Shown here: positions 1 through 7,663 of the stretch, in pieces
How positions within the stretch are numbered: position 1 is the first letter of the stretch
Layout: each line of letters opens with the position of its first letter
Source of the DNA: a virus
DNA: 20,843 nt
Strand: one strand, 5' to 3'
Virus record (IMG/VR): IMGVR_UViG_3300021197_000777
Coordinates: 1-20,843 of that record
Made by a program: the position numbers and the translations under genes
Notes under the pieces: generated by a model
What the model was told of the DNA's origin: nothing
Databases searched by the model: none
The model's input: the letters and a program-made list of their open reading frames with translations, nothing else

Positions 1-1
1 T

Positions 2-241
2 CATGATGACCTCATGATGAATTTAGTTATGTTTGGATATTTTGCTACAGGTAATTATTTTTCTCAATTAACTGATGTAAACATTAAAACTATGATGTTT
101 GAACAGCAAATGAAAGCTATAGAAGAAGATGTACTTCCGTTTGGTTTTATTGATGATGGTATAGCTGCAGCAGAACATGAAGAACAACAAGATGAGTGGA
201 ATACTAAAAGATGGGTCGAAGATTGGGGCGCAGCTTACTAA
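2..241 (+). CDS. 17: Terminase large subunit gp17, C-terminal end (partial)
   Basis: This is the last 79 codons of a gene that enters from upstream of the window. The reading frame is open from base 2 and begins with the residues HDDLMMNLVMFGYFA. That matches the HDDhhM region near the end of the T4-type terminase nuclease domain, where an acidic residue helps bind the catalytic metal. The end is acidic and aromatic (RWVEDWGAAY). The large terminase is the ATP-driven motor and headful nuclease that packages DNA through the portal. Its place directly before gp18 is the normal T4 order 17-18-19-20. The ATPase domain is outside the window, so the identification rests on this short segment plus gene order. 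An internal ATG at 14 is not the real start. Confidence 0.82.
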   Translation, partial: HDDLMMNLVMFGYFATGNYFSQLTDVNIKTMMFEQQMKAIEEDVLPFGFIDDGIAAAEHEEQQDEWNTKRWVEDWGAAY

Positions 242-252
242 ATAATAAGAAT

Positions 253-260
253 TATAAATA
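253..260 (+). promoter_or_regulatory. T4-type late promoter upstream of gp18
   Basis: TATAAATA is an exact match to the T4 late promoter -10 box, which is recognised by gp55-containing RNA polymerase and needs no -35 box. It lies 62 bases before the gp18 start. The 15 bases from 253 (TATAAATACTGGTAA) recur exactly at 8054. Confidence 0.85.
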
Positions 261-322
261 CTGGTAATTGAACATCCGTATTATGATAACATATAATTCG
301 ATTACTGGAAAAGGAATTAAAA

Positions 323-1927
323 ATGGCGATAGGCGTACCTTCCGAATCTCCAGCTATAGTTGTTAAGGAAGTAGATCTTACAGGCGGTGTGCCTAATGTA
401 CAATCTACTACTGGCGCATTTGCTGGTGAATTCCGCTGGGGTCCTTGCGAGGAGGCTGTATTAGTAGACAACGAAGCTACTCTTGCCTCAACGTTTGGAG
501 CTCCGGACGATGCTTTCTCTGTAGATTTTCATACAGCAGCAAGCTTCTTAAAATACTCAAGTTCACTACAGGTTTCGAGAGCAGTTAATACTGCGGCTAG
601 AAACGCAGCAGCTGATTCAGCTGGTGGAGCTGTACTGATCAAAAACAATAATGCGTGGGACAATGGAACCTGGTATGGCTCAGCATTTGCAAAACATCCA
701 GGTTCACTAGGAAATTCTCTAAAAATGCAAGTTGCAGGTCCAATTACATGGACAACATCAGCTGCTGCGTTTACAAATCAATTTGACGCAGCTCCAACAG
801 GCAATGAACGTCATATTCTTGTAACAGATGAAGATGGAGTAATTACAGGTACTGCTGGTACTGTGCTTGAAAGATACGCTTTTGTATCTAGCTCATCTTC
901 AGCTACAAACGCTGACGGGTCAACTAACTATCAGAAGAATGTAATTAACCGAGGCTCTAATTATGTAAGAGTAAACAGTACTTTAGATTCTAATGCATCG
1001 CTGTCTTTTGCTGGCGGAGTCGAGACAACTGTAACTACTACAGAGACATTATTAGCTCTAGATGCATTTAATGATAAAGATACTATCTCTGTTGACTTTA
1101 TGATTGCTCCTGGTCAAGCTTCAGCTACAGATCAAGAGACTGTTGTAGATGATATGGTTGCTACAGCAGGTACAACTCGTAAAGATTGCGTTGTTGTAAC
1201 ATCTCCTGCTAGTGCTTCTGTTGTAGGAAATGCAGATCCGGTTACAGCCACTGTTGCAGATGTTGCAGATTATACTTACAGTTCATATCTCTTTGTAGAT
1301 AATAACTGGTTAAAAGTGTATGATAAGTTTAACGACAAATATATTAATATACCTGCAGCAGGATCTACTGCTGGAATTATGGCAGCATCTGATGCAGAAG
1401 CTGCTCCGTGGTTCTCTCCTGCAGGTTCTCGACGCGGAGCATACTTAGGTGTTACCTCTTTAGCTTACACTCCAACTAAAGCTCAGAGAGATACCCTATA
1501 TAAAGCAGGTATTAACCCGATAGCAAATTTACCAGGACAAGGCATCTTGTTGTATGGTGATAAAACACATATGAATAGACCAAGTGCATTTGATCGTATT
1601 AATGTACGTCGTCTCTTTAATGTGGTAGAAAGAGCAGTTGCTTTAGCAGCTAGAAACACATTGTTTGAATTGAACGATGAGTTTACTAGAGCTGAGTTTG
1701 TAAACATCGTAGAGCCATTCTTAAGAGAGATTAAGGGTCGTAGAGGTATTACTGACTTTAGAGTTGTATGTGACGACACAAACAACACAGCAGCAGTTAT
1801 TGATAGAAATGAGTTCGTAGCGAACCTCTTTATTAAACCTGCACGCTCTATTAACTACATCACTCTCAACTTTGTGGCTGTTAGATCTGGTGTAGACTTC
1901 GAAGAAGTCGCTGGATTACAGGTATAA
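323..1927 (+). CDS. 18: Tail sheath protein gp18
   Basis: Contractile tail sheath subunit, 534 residues. It polymerises around the tail tube and shortens during infection. The N-terminus (IGVPSESPAIVVKEVDLTGG) is a typical sheath start. The C-terminal third is the most recognisable part: the ALAARNTLFELNDEFTRAEF helix, then RGITDFRVVCDDTNNTAAVIDRNEF, and a closing strand ending in SGVDFEEVAG, as in the Phage_sheath family. It is about 125 residues shorter than T4 gp18 (659). The missing mass is probably in the surface-exposed middle domains, which here are rich in Ala, Thr, Ser and Val. The start is supported by AAGGAA at 311-316. A late promoter lies at 253-260, and gp19 follows after 11 bases, so sheath and tube are co-transcribed. 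Confidence 0.95.
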   Translation: MAIGVPSESPAIVVKEVDLTGGVPNVQSTTGAFAGEFRWGPCEEAVLVDNEATLASTFGAPDDAFSVDFHTAASFLKYSSSLQVSRAVNTAARNAAADSAGGAVLIKNNNAWDNGTWYGSAFAKHPGSLGNSLKMQVAGPITWTTSAAAFTNQFDAAPTGNERHILVTDEDGVITGTAGTVLERYAFVSSSSSATNADGSTNYQKNVINRGSNYVRVNSTLDSNASLSFAGGVETTVTTTETLLALDAFNDKDTISVDFMIAPGQASATDQETVVDDMVATAGTTRKDCVVVTSPASASVVGNADPVTATVADVADYTYSSYLFVDNNWLKVYDKFNDKYINIPAAGSTAGIMAASDAEAAPWFSPAGSRRGAYLGVTSLAYTPTKAQRDTLYKAGINPIANLPGQGILLYGDKTHMNRPSAFDRINVRRLFNVVERAVALAARNTLFELNDEFTRAEFVNIVEPFLREIKGRRGITDFRVVCDDTNNTAAVIDRNEFVANLFIKPARSINYITLNFVAVRSGVDFEEVAGLQV

Positions 1928-1938
1928 GGAGATAGAAG

Positions 1939-2466
1939 ATGGCAGTATTAGGCGTCGATGATTTTAAAGCAAAACTACGTGGAGGTGGAGCTCGTCCTAA
2001 TTTATTTAAGGCGACAATAAACTTTCCAGGTTATGCTAATGGCGATGTAGAATTAACATCGTTCTTGTGTGAAGCAGCTCAGTTGCCTGCTTCTACAATG
2101 GGTACAATTATTGTTCCTTTCCGTGGTCGTCAGTTAAAGATGGCAGGTGATCGTACATTTGATGTATGGACACCAACCATTATTAACGATACAGACTTCA
2201 ATGTTCGTGACTCAATGGAGCGTTGGATGAACGGTATGAATGCACATAGTGCAAATACTGGTTTAACTAACCCTGTTGATTACGAAGCAGACCTTGTTGT
2301 AGATCAACTTGATAAGGACGGATCTACAATTAAGTCATATAACTTTAGAGGTTGTTTCCCAACAGCAGTTTCTCCAATCGATCTAGCTTATGGGTTAGAA
2401 AACGAGATTGAAAGATTCTCTGTAGAATTCCAAGTACAATACTGGGAAGCTGGAACTACTTCTTAA
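1939..2466 (+). CDS. 19: Tail tube protein gp19
   Basis: Major tail tube subunit, 175 residues (T4 gp19 is 163). Stacked hexamers of it form the DNA channel inside the sheath. Residues 20-100 show the family pattern: an FKATINFP strand, SFLCEAAQLPAS, VPFRGRQLKMAGDRTFDVWTPT, and the RDSMERWMNGMN helix. A C-terminal strand pair follows (YNFRGCFPTAVSPIDL, ERFSVEFQVQYW). The RBS AAGGAGA overlaps the end of the 11-base gap after gp18. The gene at 8090-8638 shows the same succession of motifs and appears to be a distant paralogue. Downstream, a hairpin at 2482-2502 separates it from the portal gene. Confidence 0.94.
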   Translation: MAVLGVDDFKAKLRGGGARPNLFKATINFPGYANGDVELTSFLCEAAQLPASTMGTIIVPFRGRQLKMAGDRTFDVWTPTIINDTDFNVRDSMERWMNGMNAHSANTGLTNPVDYEADLVVDQLDKDGSTIKSYNFRGCFPTAVSPIDLAYGLENEIERFSVEFQVQYWEAGTTS

Positions 2467-2469
2467 CTC

Positions 2470-2477
2470 GATAAATA
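2470..2477 (+). promoter_or_regulatory. Possible weak late promoter before gp20
   Basis: GATAAATA matches the late promoter box TATAAATA at 7 of 8 positions. It sits in the gp19-gp20 gap, 47 bases before the portal start and just upstream of a hairpin. The mismatch is at the first base, so activity is uncertain. Confidence 0.35.
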
Positions 2478-2481
2478 GTTA

Positions 2482-2502
2482 GAGGGGCTGTAATGGCCCC
2501 TC
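2482..2502 (+). terminator. Hairpin between gp19 and gp20 (attenuator or processing site)
   Basis: A perfect 7-bp stem (GAGGGGC at 2482-2488 with GCCCCTC at 2496-2502) encloses a 7-base loop. It is very GC-rich for this AT-rich genome. No T-run follows (next bases ACAACTTAAT), so it is not a classical terminator. It could attenuate transcription, protect mRNA 3' ends, or adjust portal expression relative to tail tube. Stem and loop are seen directly; the function is inferred. Confidence 0.5.
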
Positions 2503-2524
2503 ACAACTTAATTTAGGAATTACT

Positions 2525-4114
2525 ATGGCTGATAACGAAGGCATTAGATTATTTGGTTTTGAGATAAAACGAGCTAAAGATAGAAATGCAGAGAAAATGC
2601 AATCTATTGTACCTCCTGTTGATCAGGATGGAGCGGGTTATGTTACTGCAGCCGGCGCTCATTATGGCACCTATGTAAACTTAGGTGAAGGTGATCATGC
2701 CAAAGATAACTTACAAAATATTAGACAATATAGAGCTGTTGCAACTCACCCAGAAGTAGACGCAGCAGTAGAAGATATTGTAAACGAATCAATTACAGCT
2801 AGTGAAAATGAATCACCTGTATCACTTATTTTAGATCATGTAGAAGGACTTAGCGATCAACTTAAAAAGGTTATGACTGAAGAATTTGATAATTTATGCT
2901 CTATGCTTAAATTTACAGAATTAGGTCATGATGTTTTTAGAAGGTGGTATATTGATGGACGCATTTACCATCATTTAGTAGTTGATGAAAAGAATTTAAA
3001 GGCTGGTATTCAAGAGATTAGACCTATAGATGCTACTAAGGTTCGTAAAGTAAAAGAAGTAAAAAAGAAAAAAGATCCTGCTACTGGAGCATCTTTAGTA
3101 GAGAATGTAAACGAGTTTTACATTTATCAAGAGAAACCAGGTGGTATGAATCAAGGTATTAAACTATCAAATGATTCTGTATCTTATGTAACTTCTGGTT
3201 TATTAGATGTGGACCGCAAGAGAGTTGTATCTTATTTACACAAAGCTCTAAAACCTATTAACCAATTACGTATGATGGAAGACTCGCTAGTTATTTACAG
3301 GCTGGCTCGAGCACCTGAACGTAGAATTTTTTATATTGATGTAGGTAACTTGCCGAGAGGCAAAGCTGAAACATATATGAAAGATATTATGGCTCGTTAC
3401 CGTAATAAATTAGTCTATGATGCAGATACCGGGAAGATTAGAGATGATCGCAAACATATGTCGATGCTTGAAGACTTTTGGCTCCCTCGTAGGGAAGGCG
3501 GTCGTGGAACAGAAATCTCTACACTTCCAGGCGGTGAAAATCTTGGACAAATCGACGACATCGTCTATTTTCAAAAGCGACTCTACAGATCGTTAAATGT
3601 TCCTATTAATAGATTAGAACAAGAAGCTCAGTTCTCTCTAGGCCGGTCTACAGAGATCAACAGAGACGAAGTTAAGTTTCAGAAGTTTATTGATCGTCTA
3701 AGAAAACGCTTCTCAATGTTGTTCACAGAGATTCTTAAAAAACAGCTCATAATGAAGCAAATTATTACTGAAGAAGATTGGAACTCTTGGCAACAAGATA
3801 TAATCATTGATTACGTAAGAGATAATCACTTTACTGAACTTAAAGATGCAGAGCTAATACAAAATAGATTACAAACTTTAGATAACATGCAGCAATATGT
3901 AGGAGAGTTTTTCTCTAAAGAATATGTTATGAAGAATGTATTACAATTAGATGATGATGCCATCAAAGAAATGAAAAAACAAATAGCAGCAGAGCAAGCT
4001 TCTGGTGAGATTGATAATGACGAAGAGGAGGAGCAAGAAGCGCCACCTGAACCTCAAGGTCAAAAACATAAGATAGATATCAATGTAAATAATGGAGATA
4101 GTAATGGAAGTTAA
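2525..4114 (+). CDS. 20: Portal vertex protein gp20
   Basis: Portal protein, 529 residues (T4 gp20 is 524). Twelve copies form the ring at the special capsid vertex that nucleates prohead assembly, docks the terminase and later joins the neck. Landmarks are the N-terminal block AVATHPEVDAAVEDIVNE, the YIDGRIYHHLVVDE wing strand, RAPERRIFYIDVGNLPRGKAE, and the crown/stem block EGGRGTEISTLPGGENLGQIDDIVYFQKRLY followed by LNVPINRL. The C-terminus is an acidic tail (DNDEEEEQEAPPEP) ending in a polar stretch. The RBS AGGA at 2515-2518 supports the start. The gene ends 11 bases inside the following prohead-core gene, so the two are probably translationally coupled. Confidence 0.95.
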   Translation: MADNEGIRLFGFEIKRAKDRNAEKMQSIVPPVDQDGAGYVTAAGAHYGTYVNLGEGDHAKDNLQNIRQYRAVATHPEVDAAVEDIVNESITASENESPVSLILDHVEGLSDQLKKVMTEEFDNLCSMLKFTELGHDVFRRWYIDGRIYHHLVVDEKNLKAGIQEIRPIDATKVRKVKEVKKKKDPATGASLVENVNEFYIYQEKPGGMNQGIKLSNDSVSYVTSGLLDVDRKRVVSYLHKALKPINQLRMMEDSLVIYRLARAPERRIFYIDVGNLPRGKAETYMKDIMARYRNKLVYDADTGKIRDDRKHMSMLEDFWLPRREGGRGTEISTLPGGENLGQIDDIVYFQKRLYRSLNVPINRLEQEAQFSLGRSTEINRDEVKFQKFIDRLRKRFSMLFTEILKKQLIMKQIITEEDWNSWQQDIIIDYVRDNHFTELKDAELIQNRLQTLDNMQQYVGEFFSKEYVMKNVLQLDDDAIKEMKKQIAAEQASGEIDNDEEEEQEAPPEPQGQKHKIDINVNNGDSNGS

Positions 4115-4373
4115 AGATTTTATTAACGATGTAGCTAACCAAGAGTTTGGTAAAGCTGGACCTACGTTCGTAGAGATTATGAAAAGTAAAATGGACGATG
4201 CTTTAGAGCAAGAGAAAATCTCTGTTGCTGGAGAGATGTTCGGACAGACTAGTGATGAAGATGAGGAAAGCGATGTTGAAGATGATGATATTACAGATGA
4301 AGATATTGAAGCAGAATTAGAAGATGAAGCAGAATTAGAAGATGAAGCAGAATTAGAAGATGAAGTTGATTAG
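4104..4373 (+). CDS. 67: Prohead core protein, gp67-like
   Basis: An 89-residue, strongly acidic protein located between portal and protease, the T4 place of gene 67 (80 residues). T4 gp67 is an internal scaffold-core protein that gp21 cuts up during maturation. The N-terminus (MEVKDFINDVANQEFGKAGP) looks like an amphipathic helix. The second half is almost all Asp, Glu, Ala and Leu and ends in three identical AELEDE units encoded by an exact 18-bp tandem repeat (4311-4364). I chose the ATG at 4104 because GGAG at 4094-4097 sits 6 bases upstream. The in-frame ATG at 4092 has no RBS. It overlaps the end of gp20. Sequence similarity to T4 gp67 is weak, so the name rests on position, size and composition. 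Confidence 0.72.
   Translation: MEVKDFINDVANQEFGKAGPTFVEIMKSKMDDALEQEKISVAGEMFGQTSDEDEESDVEDDDITDEDIEAELEDEAELEDEAELEDEVD
4311..4364 (+). repeat. Three exact 18-bp tandem repeats in the prohead core gene
   Basis: GCAGAATTAGAAGATGAA occurs three times head to tail (4311-4328, 4329-4346, 4347-4364) with no mismatch. Each unit adds AELEDE and keeps the frame. Perfect identity at synonymous sites implies recent expansion by slippage or unequal recombination. Confidence 0.95.
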
Positions 4374-4389
4374 TTAAAAATAAAATAAT

Positions 4390-4397
4390 TATAAATA
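4390..4397 (+). promoter_or_regulatory. T4-type late promoter upstream of the 71-residue prohead gene
   Basis: TATAAATA is an exact late promoter box in the 37-base gap after the gp67-like gene, 13 bases before the ATG at 4411. The 5' leader would be only a few bases, so it may mainly serve gp21, gp22 and gp23 downstream. Confidence 0.75.
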
Positions 4398-4410
4398 AAG
4401 TAAAGATAAA

Positions 4411-4626
4411 ATGAAAAACTTTAAACATATTAGAGAAGCTATGAAGAAGGGAATGCCTCCTGGTGTTCATGTCTACGATAAAAGAATTAATCGTATTACC
4501 CTTATGATTCATAAAGAGAAGAACATGTTTGTTGTTTACATTGATGGCGAAAAGCTTGATGCCTATAAGACTCAGAAAGAAGCTGAGAAAATGGGTAAAG
4601 AGTTTATAAAGCAATATAAAGGTTAA
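4411..4626 (+). CDS. Small basic prohead-region protein (gp68 position)
   Basis: A 71-residue, lysine-rich protein at the place of T4 gene 68, a prohead core protein of 141 residues. It begins MKNFKHIREAMKKGMPPG. A short beta-rich middle follows (RITLMIHKEKNMFVVYIDGEKLDAY), then a helix (TQKEAEKMGKEFIKQY). The basic charge contrasts with the acidic gp67-like neighbour, so the two could pair inside the prohead core; this is inference. No strong RBS is seen. A late promoter lies immediately upstream, and gp21 starts four bases after its stop. It is probably a real gene, given its position, codon use and fit between neighbours, but homology to gp68 is not visible by eye. Confidence 0.7.
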   Translation: MKNFKHIREAMKKGMPPGVHVYDKRINRITLMIHKEKNMFVVYIDGEKLDAYKTQKEAEKMGKEFIKQYKG

Positions 4627-4630
4627 CTAG

Positions 4631-5287
4631 ATGAAGCTAATTACAGAATATACTGAAACTGATGTTCAGTGCATTGTTGAAAAGAAAGAAGATGGCTCAA
4701 AGTCTCATGTCATTGAGGGCGTCTTTATGCAAGCTGAATCTAAAAATAGAAATGGTCGAGTATATCCTAAAGCAGTTATGGAATCTGCTGTTAAGAAATA
4801 TGTCGATGAACAAGTTTCCAAGGACAGAGCGGTTGGTGAGTTAAATCACCCTGATGGACCTACTGTTAACTTGGATAAAGTATCTCATAAGATCACAGAT
4901 CTCAATTTTGAGGGAAATGATGTTATGGGTAAGGCACGAATCCTGGATACTCCAATGGGTAATATCGTCAAAGGTTTACTAGAAGGTGGTGTTCAACTCG
5001 GTGTCTCAACTCGTGGTATGGGTAGCCTCGAGCAACGTAACGGTACTATGTACGTCAAAGATGACTTTATGCTTAATACGGTTGATATCGTACAAGACCC
5101 ATCTGCACCAAATGCTTTTGTTAATGGAATAATGGAAGGTGTAGATTGGATCTGGAATAATGGCATCATTGAAGCTCGAGAAATTGAAAAGATAGAGACT
5201 GAAATTAAACGTGCTCCACGCGCGGACCTTTATGAGGTTCAAACTCGTGAGTATAAGAATTTCCTCTCGTTATTGAAACAATCATGA
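4631..5287 (+). CDS. 21: Prohead maturation protease gp21
   Basis: Serine protease of the herpesvirus-assemblin-like fold (peptidase family S78/U9 type), 218 residues (T4 gp21 is 212). It is packaged in the prohead, activates itself, and cleaves scaffold, core proteins and the N-terminus of the capsid protein after (I/L)-x-E sites. Visible motifs are GVFMQAESKNRNGRVYP near residues 30-46, GELNHP with the likely catalytic His73, GVSTRGMG with the likely nucleophile Ser126, and VDIVQDPSAP with Asp152 or Asp156 near the active site. AAGG at 4619-4622 serves as RBS within the end of the preceding gene. gp22 follows after 13 bases. Confidence 0.94.
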   Translation: MKLITEYTETDVQCIVEKKEDGSKSHVIEGVFMQAESKNRNGRVYPKAVMESAVKKYVDEQVSKDRAVGELNHPDGPTVNLDKVSHKITDLNFEGNDVMGKARILDTPMGNIVKGLLEGGVQLGVSTRGMGSLEQRNGTMYVKDDFMLNTVDIVQDPSAPNAFVNGIMEGVDWIWNNGIIEAREIEKIETEIKRAPRADLYEVQTREYKNFLSLLKQS

Positions 5288-5300
5288 TAAGGAGTCAAGC

Positions 5301-6242
5301 ATGACTGATCAAATCGAAGACCAGGATGTAGAGCTCGACGAGGAAATCGAAGAAGCTCACGATCCAAAAAATGCTGAAGCTCAATCACTAGCAGCGAACG
5401 ATAAGGCAGAAGCCGCAGGCAAGAAAGCCAAACATCGCAAAGGTGATAAGAGTAACAGCCAACCGTCTGAATTGAAATCTGCTGGCGGCAAAGCAATGGC
5501 GGCAGAAGAAGTTGAATTTGATGGAGATTTTAGTGAAGACCTAAATGCTCTTGTCGAATCTGAGGCAACACTCAGTGATGAGTTTAAAGCCAAAACAGCA
5601 GTAATTTTCGAAGCAGCGGTAAAATCAAAACTATCTGAAGAGATCAATCGTTTAGAGACTGAATATGCTGAGCAATTAGCAGAAGAAGTTGAATCAACAA
5701 AAGCTGATCTTGTAGAGAAAGTTGATAGCTACCTCGACTATGTGGTTGAGCAGTGGATGGATGACAACAAACTTGCAGTACAATCAGGGCTACGCGCTGA
5801 GATTGCAGAAGGTTTCATGAACGGTCTAAAAGACTTGTTTGCGGAATCATATGTTGAAGTTCCAGAAGCTAAAGTTGACCTAGTAGACGAAATCGCAACA
5901 GCACATGAAGAGCTTGAAGAAGCTCATAATAAAGCAGTTGCTGATGTAATTGACTTGAAAGAAGAGCTAGAATCTTATAAGCGTCAAGCGGTAATTCGCG
6001 AAGCGTCTAAAGACTTAGCAGAAACTCAAGTTGAAAAACTAACCTCACTTGCTGAAAGCATTGCATTTGAGTCAGCTGAAGATTTTGCAGCAAAAGTTGC
6101 AACTCTTAAAGAATCTTACTTTAACCAAAAAACTGCTACTTCTACAATCGCTGAGAGCGTAGAAGAAGAAGCAGATGATGCGGTTGAAGTATCAGGTTCA
6201 ATGGCTGACTATGTAGCAGCTCTCAGAAAAACTATTAAATAA
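5301..6242 (+). CDS. 22: Prohead scaffold protein gp22
   Basis: Major internal scaffold, 313 residues (T4 gp22 is 269). It forms the core around which gp23 assembles and is degraded by gp21. It is highly charged and almost wholly helical, with a long predicted coiled coil (about residues 195-245). Recognisable family blocks are LSDEFKAKTAVIFEAAV near residues 91-107 and the C-terminal SMADYVAALRKTIK. The first 60 residues are a low-complexity, Lys-, Ala- and Asp/Glu-rich extension that probably accounts for the extra length. Several (I/L/V)-x-E triplets are present as potential gp21 sites. The RBS AAGGAG at 5289-5294 is strong. The gene has a more GC-rich, expression-biased codon use like gp23. 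Confidence 0.92.
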   Translation: MTDQIEDQDVELDEEIEEAHDPKNAEAQSLAANDKAEAAGKKAKHRKGDKSNSQPSELKSAGGKAMAAEEVEFDGDFSEDLNALVESEATLSDEFKAKTAVIFEAAVKSKLSEEINRLETEYAEQLAEEVESTKADLVEKVDSYLDYVVEQWMDDNKLAVQSGLRAEIAEGFMNGLKDLFAESYVEVPEAKVDLVDEIATAHEELEEAHNKAVADVIDLKEELESYKRQAVIREASKDLAETQVEKLTSLAESIAFESAEDFAAKVATLKESYFNQKTATSTIAESVEEEADDAVEVSGSMADYVAALRKTIK

Positions 6243-6257
6243 CCAGGAGATCCAATT

Positions 6258-7613
6258 ATGGAATTAAACACTTACGATCGTCTCGTTGAGAAGTGGGCTC
6301 CGGTACTGAATGAAGACGCAGCTGGTAAAATTGAAAATGCCTCTAAGCGTGCAGTAACCGCAGTTGTTCTCGAGAACACAGAAAAAGCTTTGCGTGAGCA
6401 AGGCATGCTTAACGAAACTGCTGCTAACGCAGCAGCTGCCGGTACAGTAGCATCAGGTGGTGCAGCTGACAACTGGAACCCAATCTTGATTTCACTCGTA
6501 CGTCGTGCGATGCCAAACTTGATGGCTTATGACATTTGTGGCGTTCAGCCAATGTCAGGTCCAACAGGCTTGATCTTCGCAATGAAATCTAAGTACAAAA
6601 CAACTAAAGCTGGTGCATCAAATGGTGACGAAGCGTTGTTTAACGAAGCACTTGTTAACTACTCAGGTGACTCATCTACCACTTCAGGTGGATCAGAAGG
6701 ACCATCAGGTCTTGCTGGTGTATCTGATACAGATGGTGCAGGTTCAATTGTTGACTCAGGTTCATCATATGTACCAGTAACCGGTGATGCTTACACAACA
6801 ACTGAAGCGGAAGCTTTGGGTAGCACTGGTGAATCATTTGCTGAAATGGGTTTCACCATTGAAAAAGCAACTGTGACAGCCAAGTCACGTGCATTGAAAG
6901 CAGAGTACACACTCGAGCTTGCACAAGACTTGAAAGCTATCCATGGTTTGGATGCAGAGACAGAATTGGCAAACATCTTGTCAACAGAAATCTTGGCAGA
7001 AATTAACCGTGAAGTTGTTCGTACAATCAACAGCCAAGCTAAAATTGGTGCACGTCAAGCAAACGTAACAACTAAAGGTATCTTTAACTTGTCTTCAGAT
7101 GCTGATGGTCGTTGGTCAGCTGAGAAGTTTAAAGGTCTTGGTGTACAGCTAGATCGTGAAGCTAACACAATCGCAAAAGAAACTCGTAGAGGTAAAGGTA
7201 ACTTTATCGTATGTTCTTCTGACGTTGCTACAGCTCTTGCAGCTTCCGGTATGTTGGATTACAGCCCAGCGTTGTCAACCAACTTGAACGTAGATGACAC
7301 AGGTAACACTTTTGCAGGTGTTATGAATGGTCGTATCCGCGTTTATATCGATCCATATGCAACTACAGATTACATCAACGTAGGTTATAAAGGTACTAAC
7401 CCTTATGACGCAGGTCTTTTCTATTGCCCATACGTACCATTAACTATGGTCCGTGCAGTAGGCGAGAATGACTTCCAACCACGTATCGGGTTCAAAACTC
7501 GTTATGGCATGGCGTCTAACCCATTCGTAGGTGCAGCACCTGCAGATGGTCTTGCTACAGCTCGTACAAACCAGTACTACAGAATCTTCCGCGTAGACAA
7601 CATCTTAACATAG
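6258..7613 (+). CDS. 23: Major capsid protein gp23
   Basis: Major head protein, 451 residues with an HK97-type fold (T4 gp23 is 521). Clear T4 blocks are RRAMPNLMAYDICGVQPMSG and PTGLIFAMKSKY (about residues 82-112), EMGFTIEKATVTAKSRALKA and ELAQDLKAIHGLDAE, then EILAEINREVV, the RGKGNFIVCSSDVA strand and the C-terminal FQPRIGFKTRYGMASNPF. The shortened Ser/Gly/Thr-rich region near residues 135-195 takes the place of a longer T4 segment. The likely gp21 cut is after Glu53 (LNE/TAAN), matching the T4 cut after Glu65 in LTE. The RBS AGGAG at 6245-6249 is strong and codon use looks optimised. No gene 24 vertex paralogue follows; a terminator does. Confidence 0.97.
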   Translation: MELNTYDRLVEKWAPVLNEDAAGKIENASKRAVTAVVLENTEKALREQGMLNETAANAAAAGTVASGGAADNWNPILISLVRRAMPNLMAYDICGVQPMSGPTGLIFAMKSKYKTTKAGASNGDEALFNEALVNYSGDSSTTSGGSEGPSGLAGVSDTDGAGSIVDSGSSYVPVTGDAYTTTEAEALGSTGESFAEMGFTIEKATVTAKSRALKAEYTLELAQDLKAIHGLDAETELANILSTEILAEINREVVRTINSQAKIGARQANVTTKGIFNLSSDADGRWSAEKFKGLGVQLDREANTIAKETRRGKGNFIVCSSDVATALAASGMLDYSPALSTNLNVDDTGNTFAGVMNGRIRVYIDPYATTDYINVGYKGTNPYDAGLFYCPYVPLTMVRAVGENDFQPRIGFKTRYGMASNPFVGAAPADGLATARTNQYYRIFRVDNILT

Positions 7614-7636
7614 AATTAAGAGTTCGGAAATAACTA

Positions 7637-7661
7637 GGGCCGCTCACGCGGCCCTTTTTTT
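7637..7661 (+). terminator. Rho-independent terminator after gp23
   Basis: Stem GGGCCGC (7637-7643) pairs perfectly with GCGGCCC (7648-7654) around a TCAC loop, followed by seven T residues (7655-7661). It lies 24 bases after the gp23 stop and closes the late head operon. The convergent minus-strand gene ends 10 bases before the stem, so the hairpin may also stop leftward transcripts. Confidence 0.93.
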
Positions 7662-7663
7662 AT

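Noticed and set aside
4092-4106. Earlier ATG for the gp67-like gene
   Set aside because: No RBS precedes 4092, whereas GGAG at 4094-4097 is well spaced from the ATG at 4104.
4291-4614. 107-codon minus-strand frame rich in Leu, Ile and Phe that looks like a membrane protein
   Set aside because: It is the complement of the acidic repeat and the next small gene; the apparent LLILLH repeats come from the 18-bp tandem repeat. It has no promoter or RBS.
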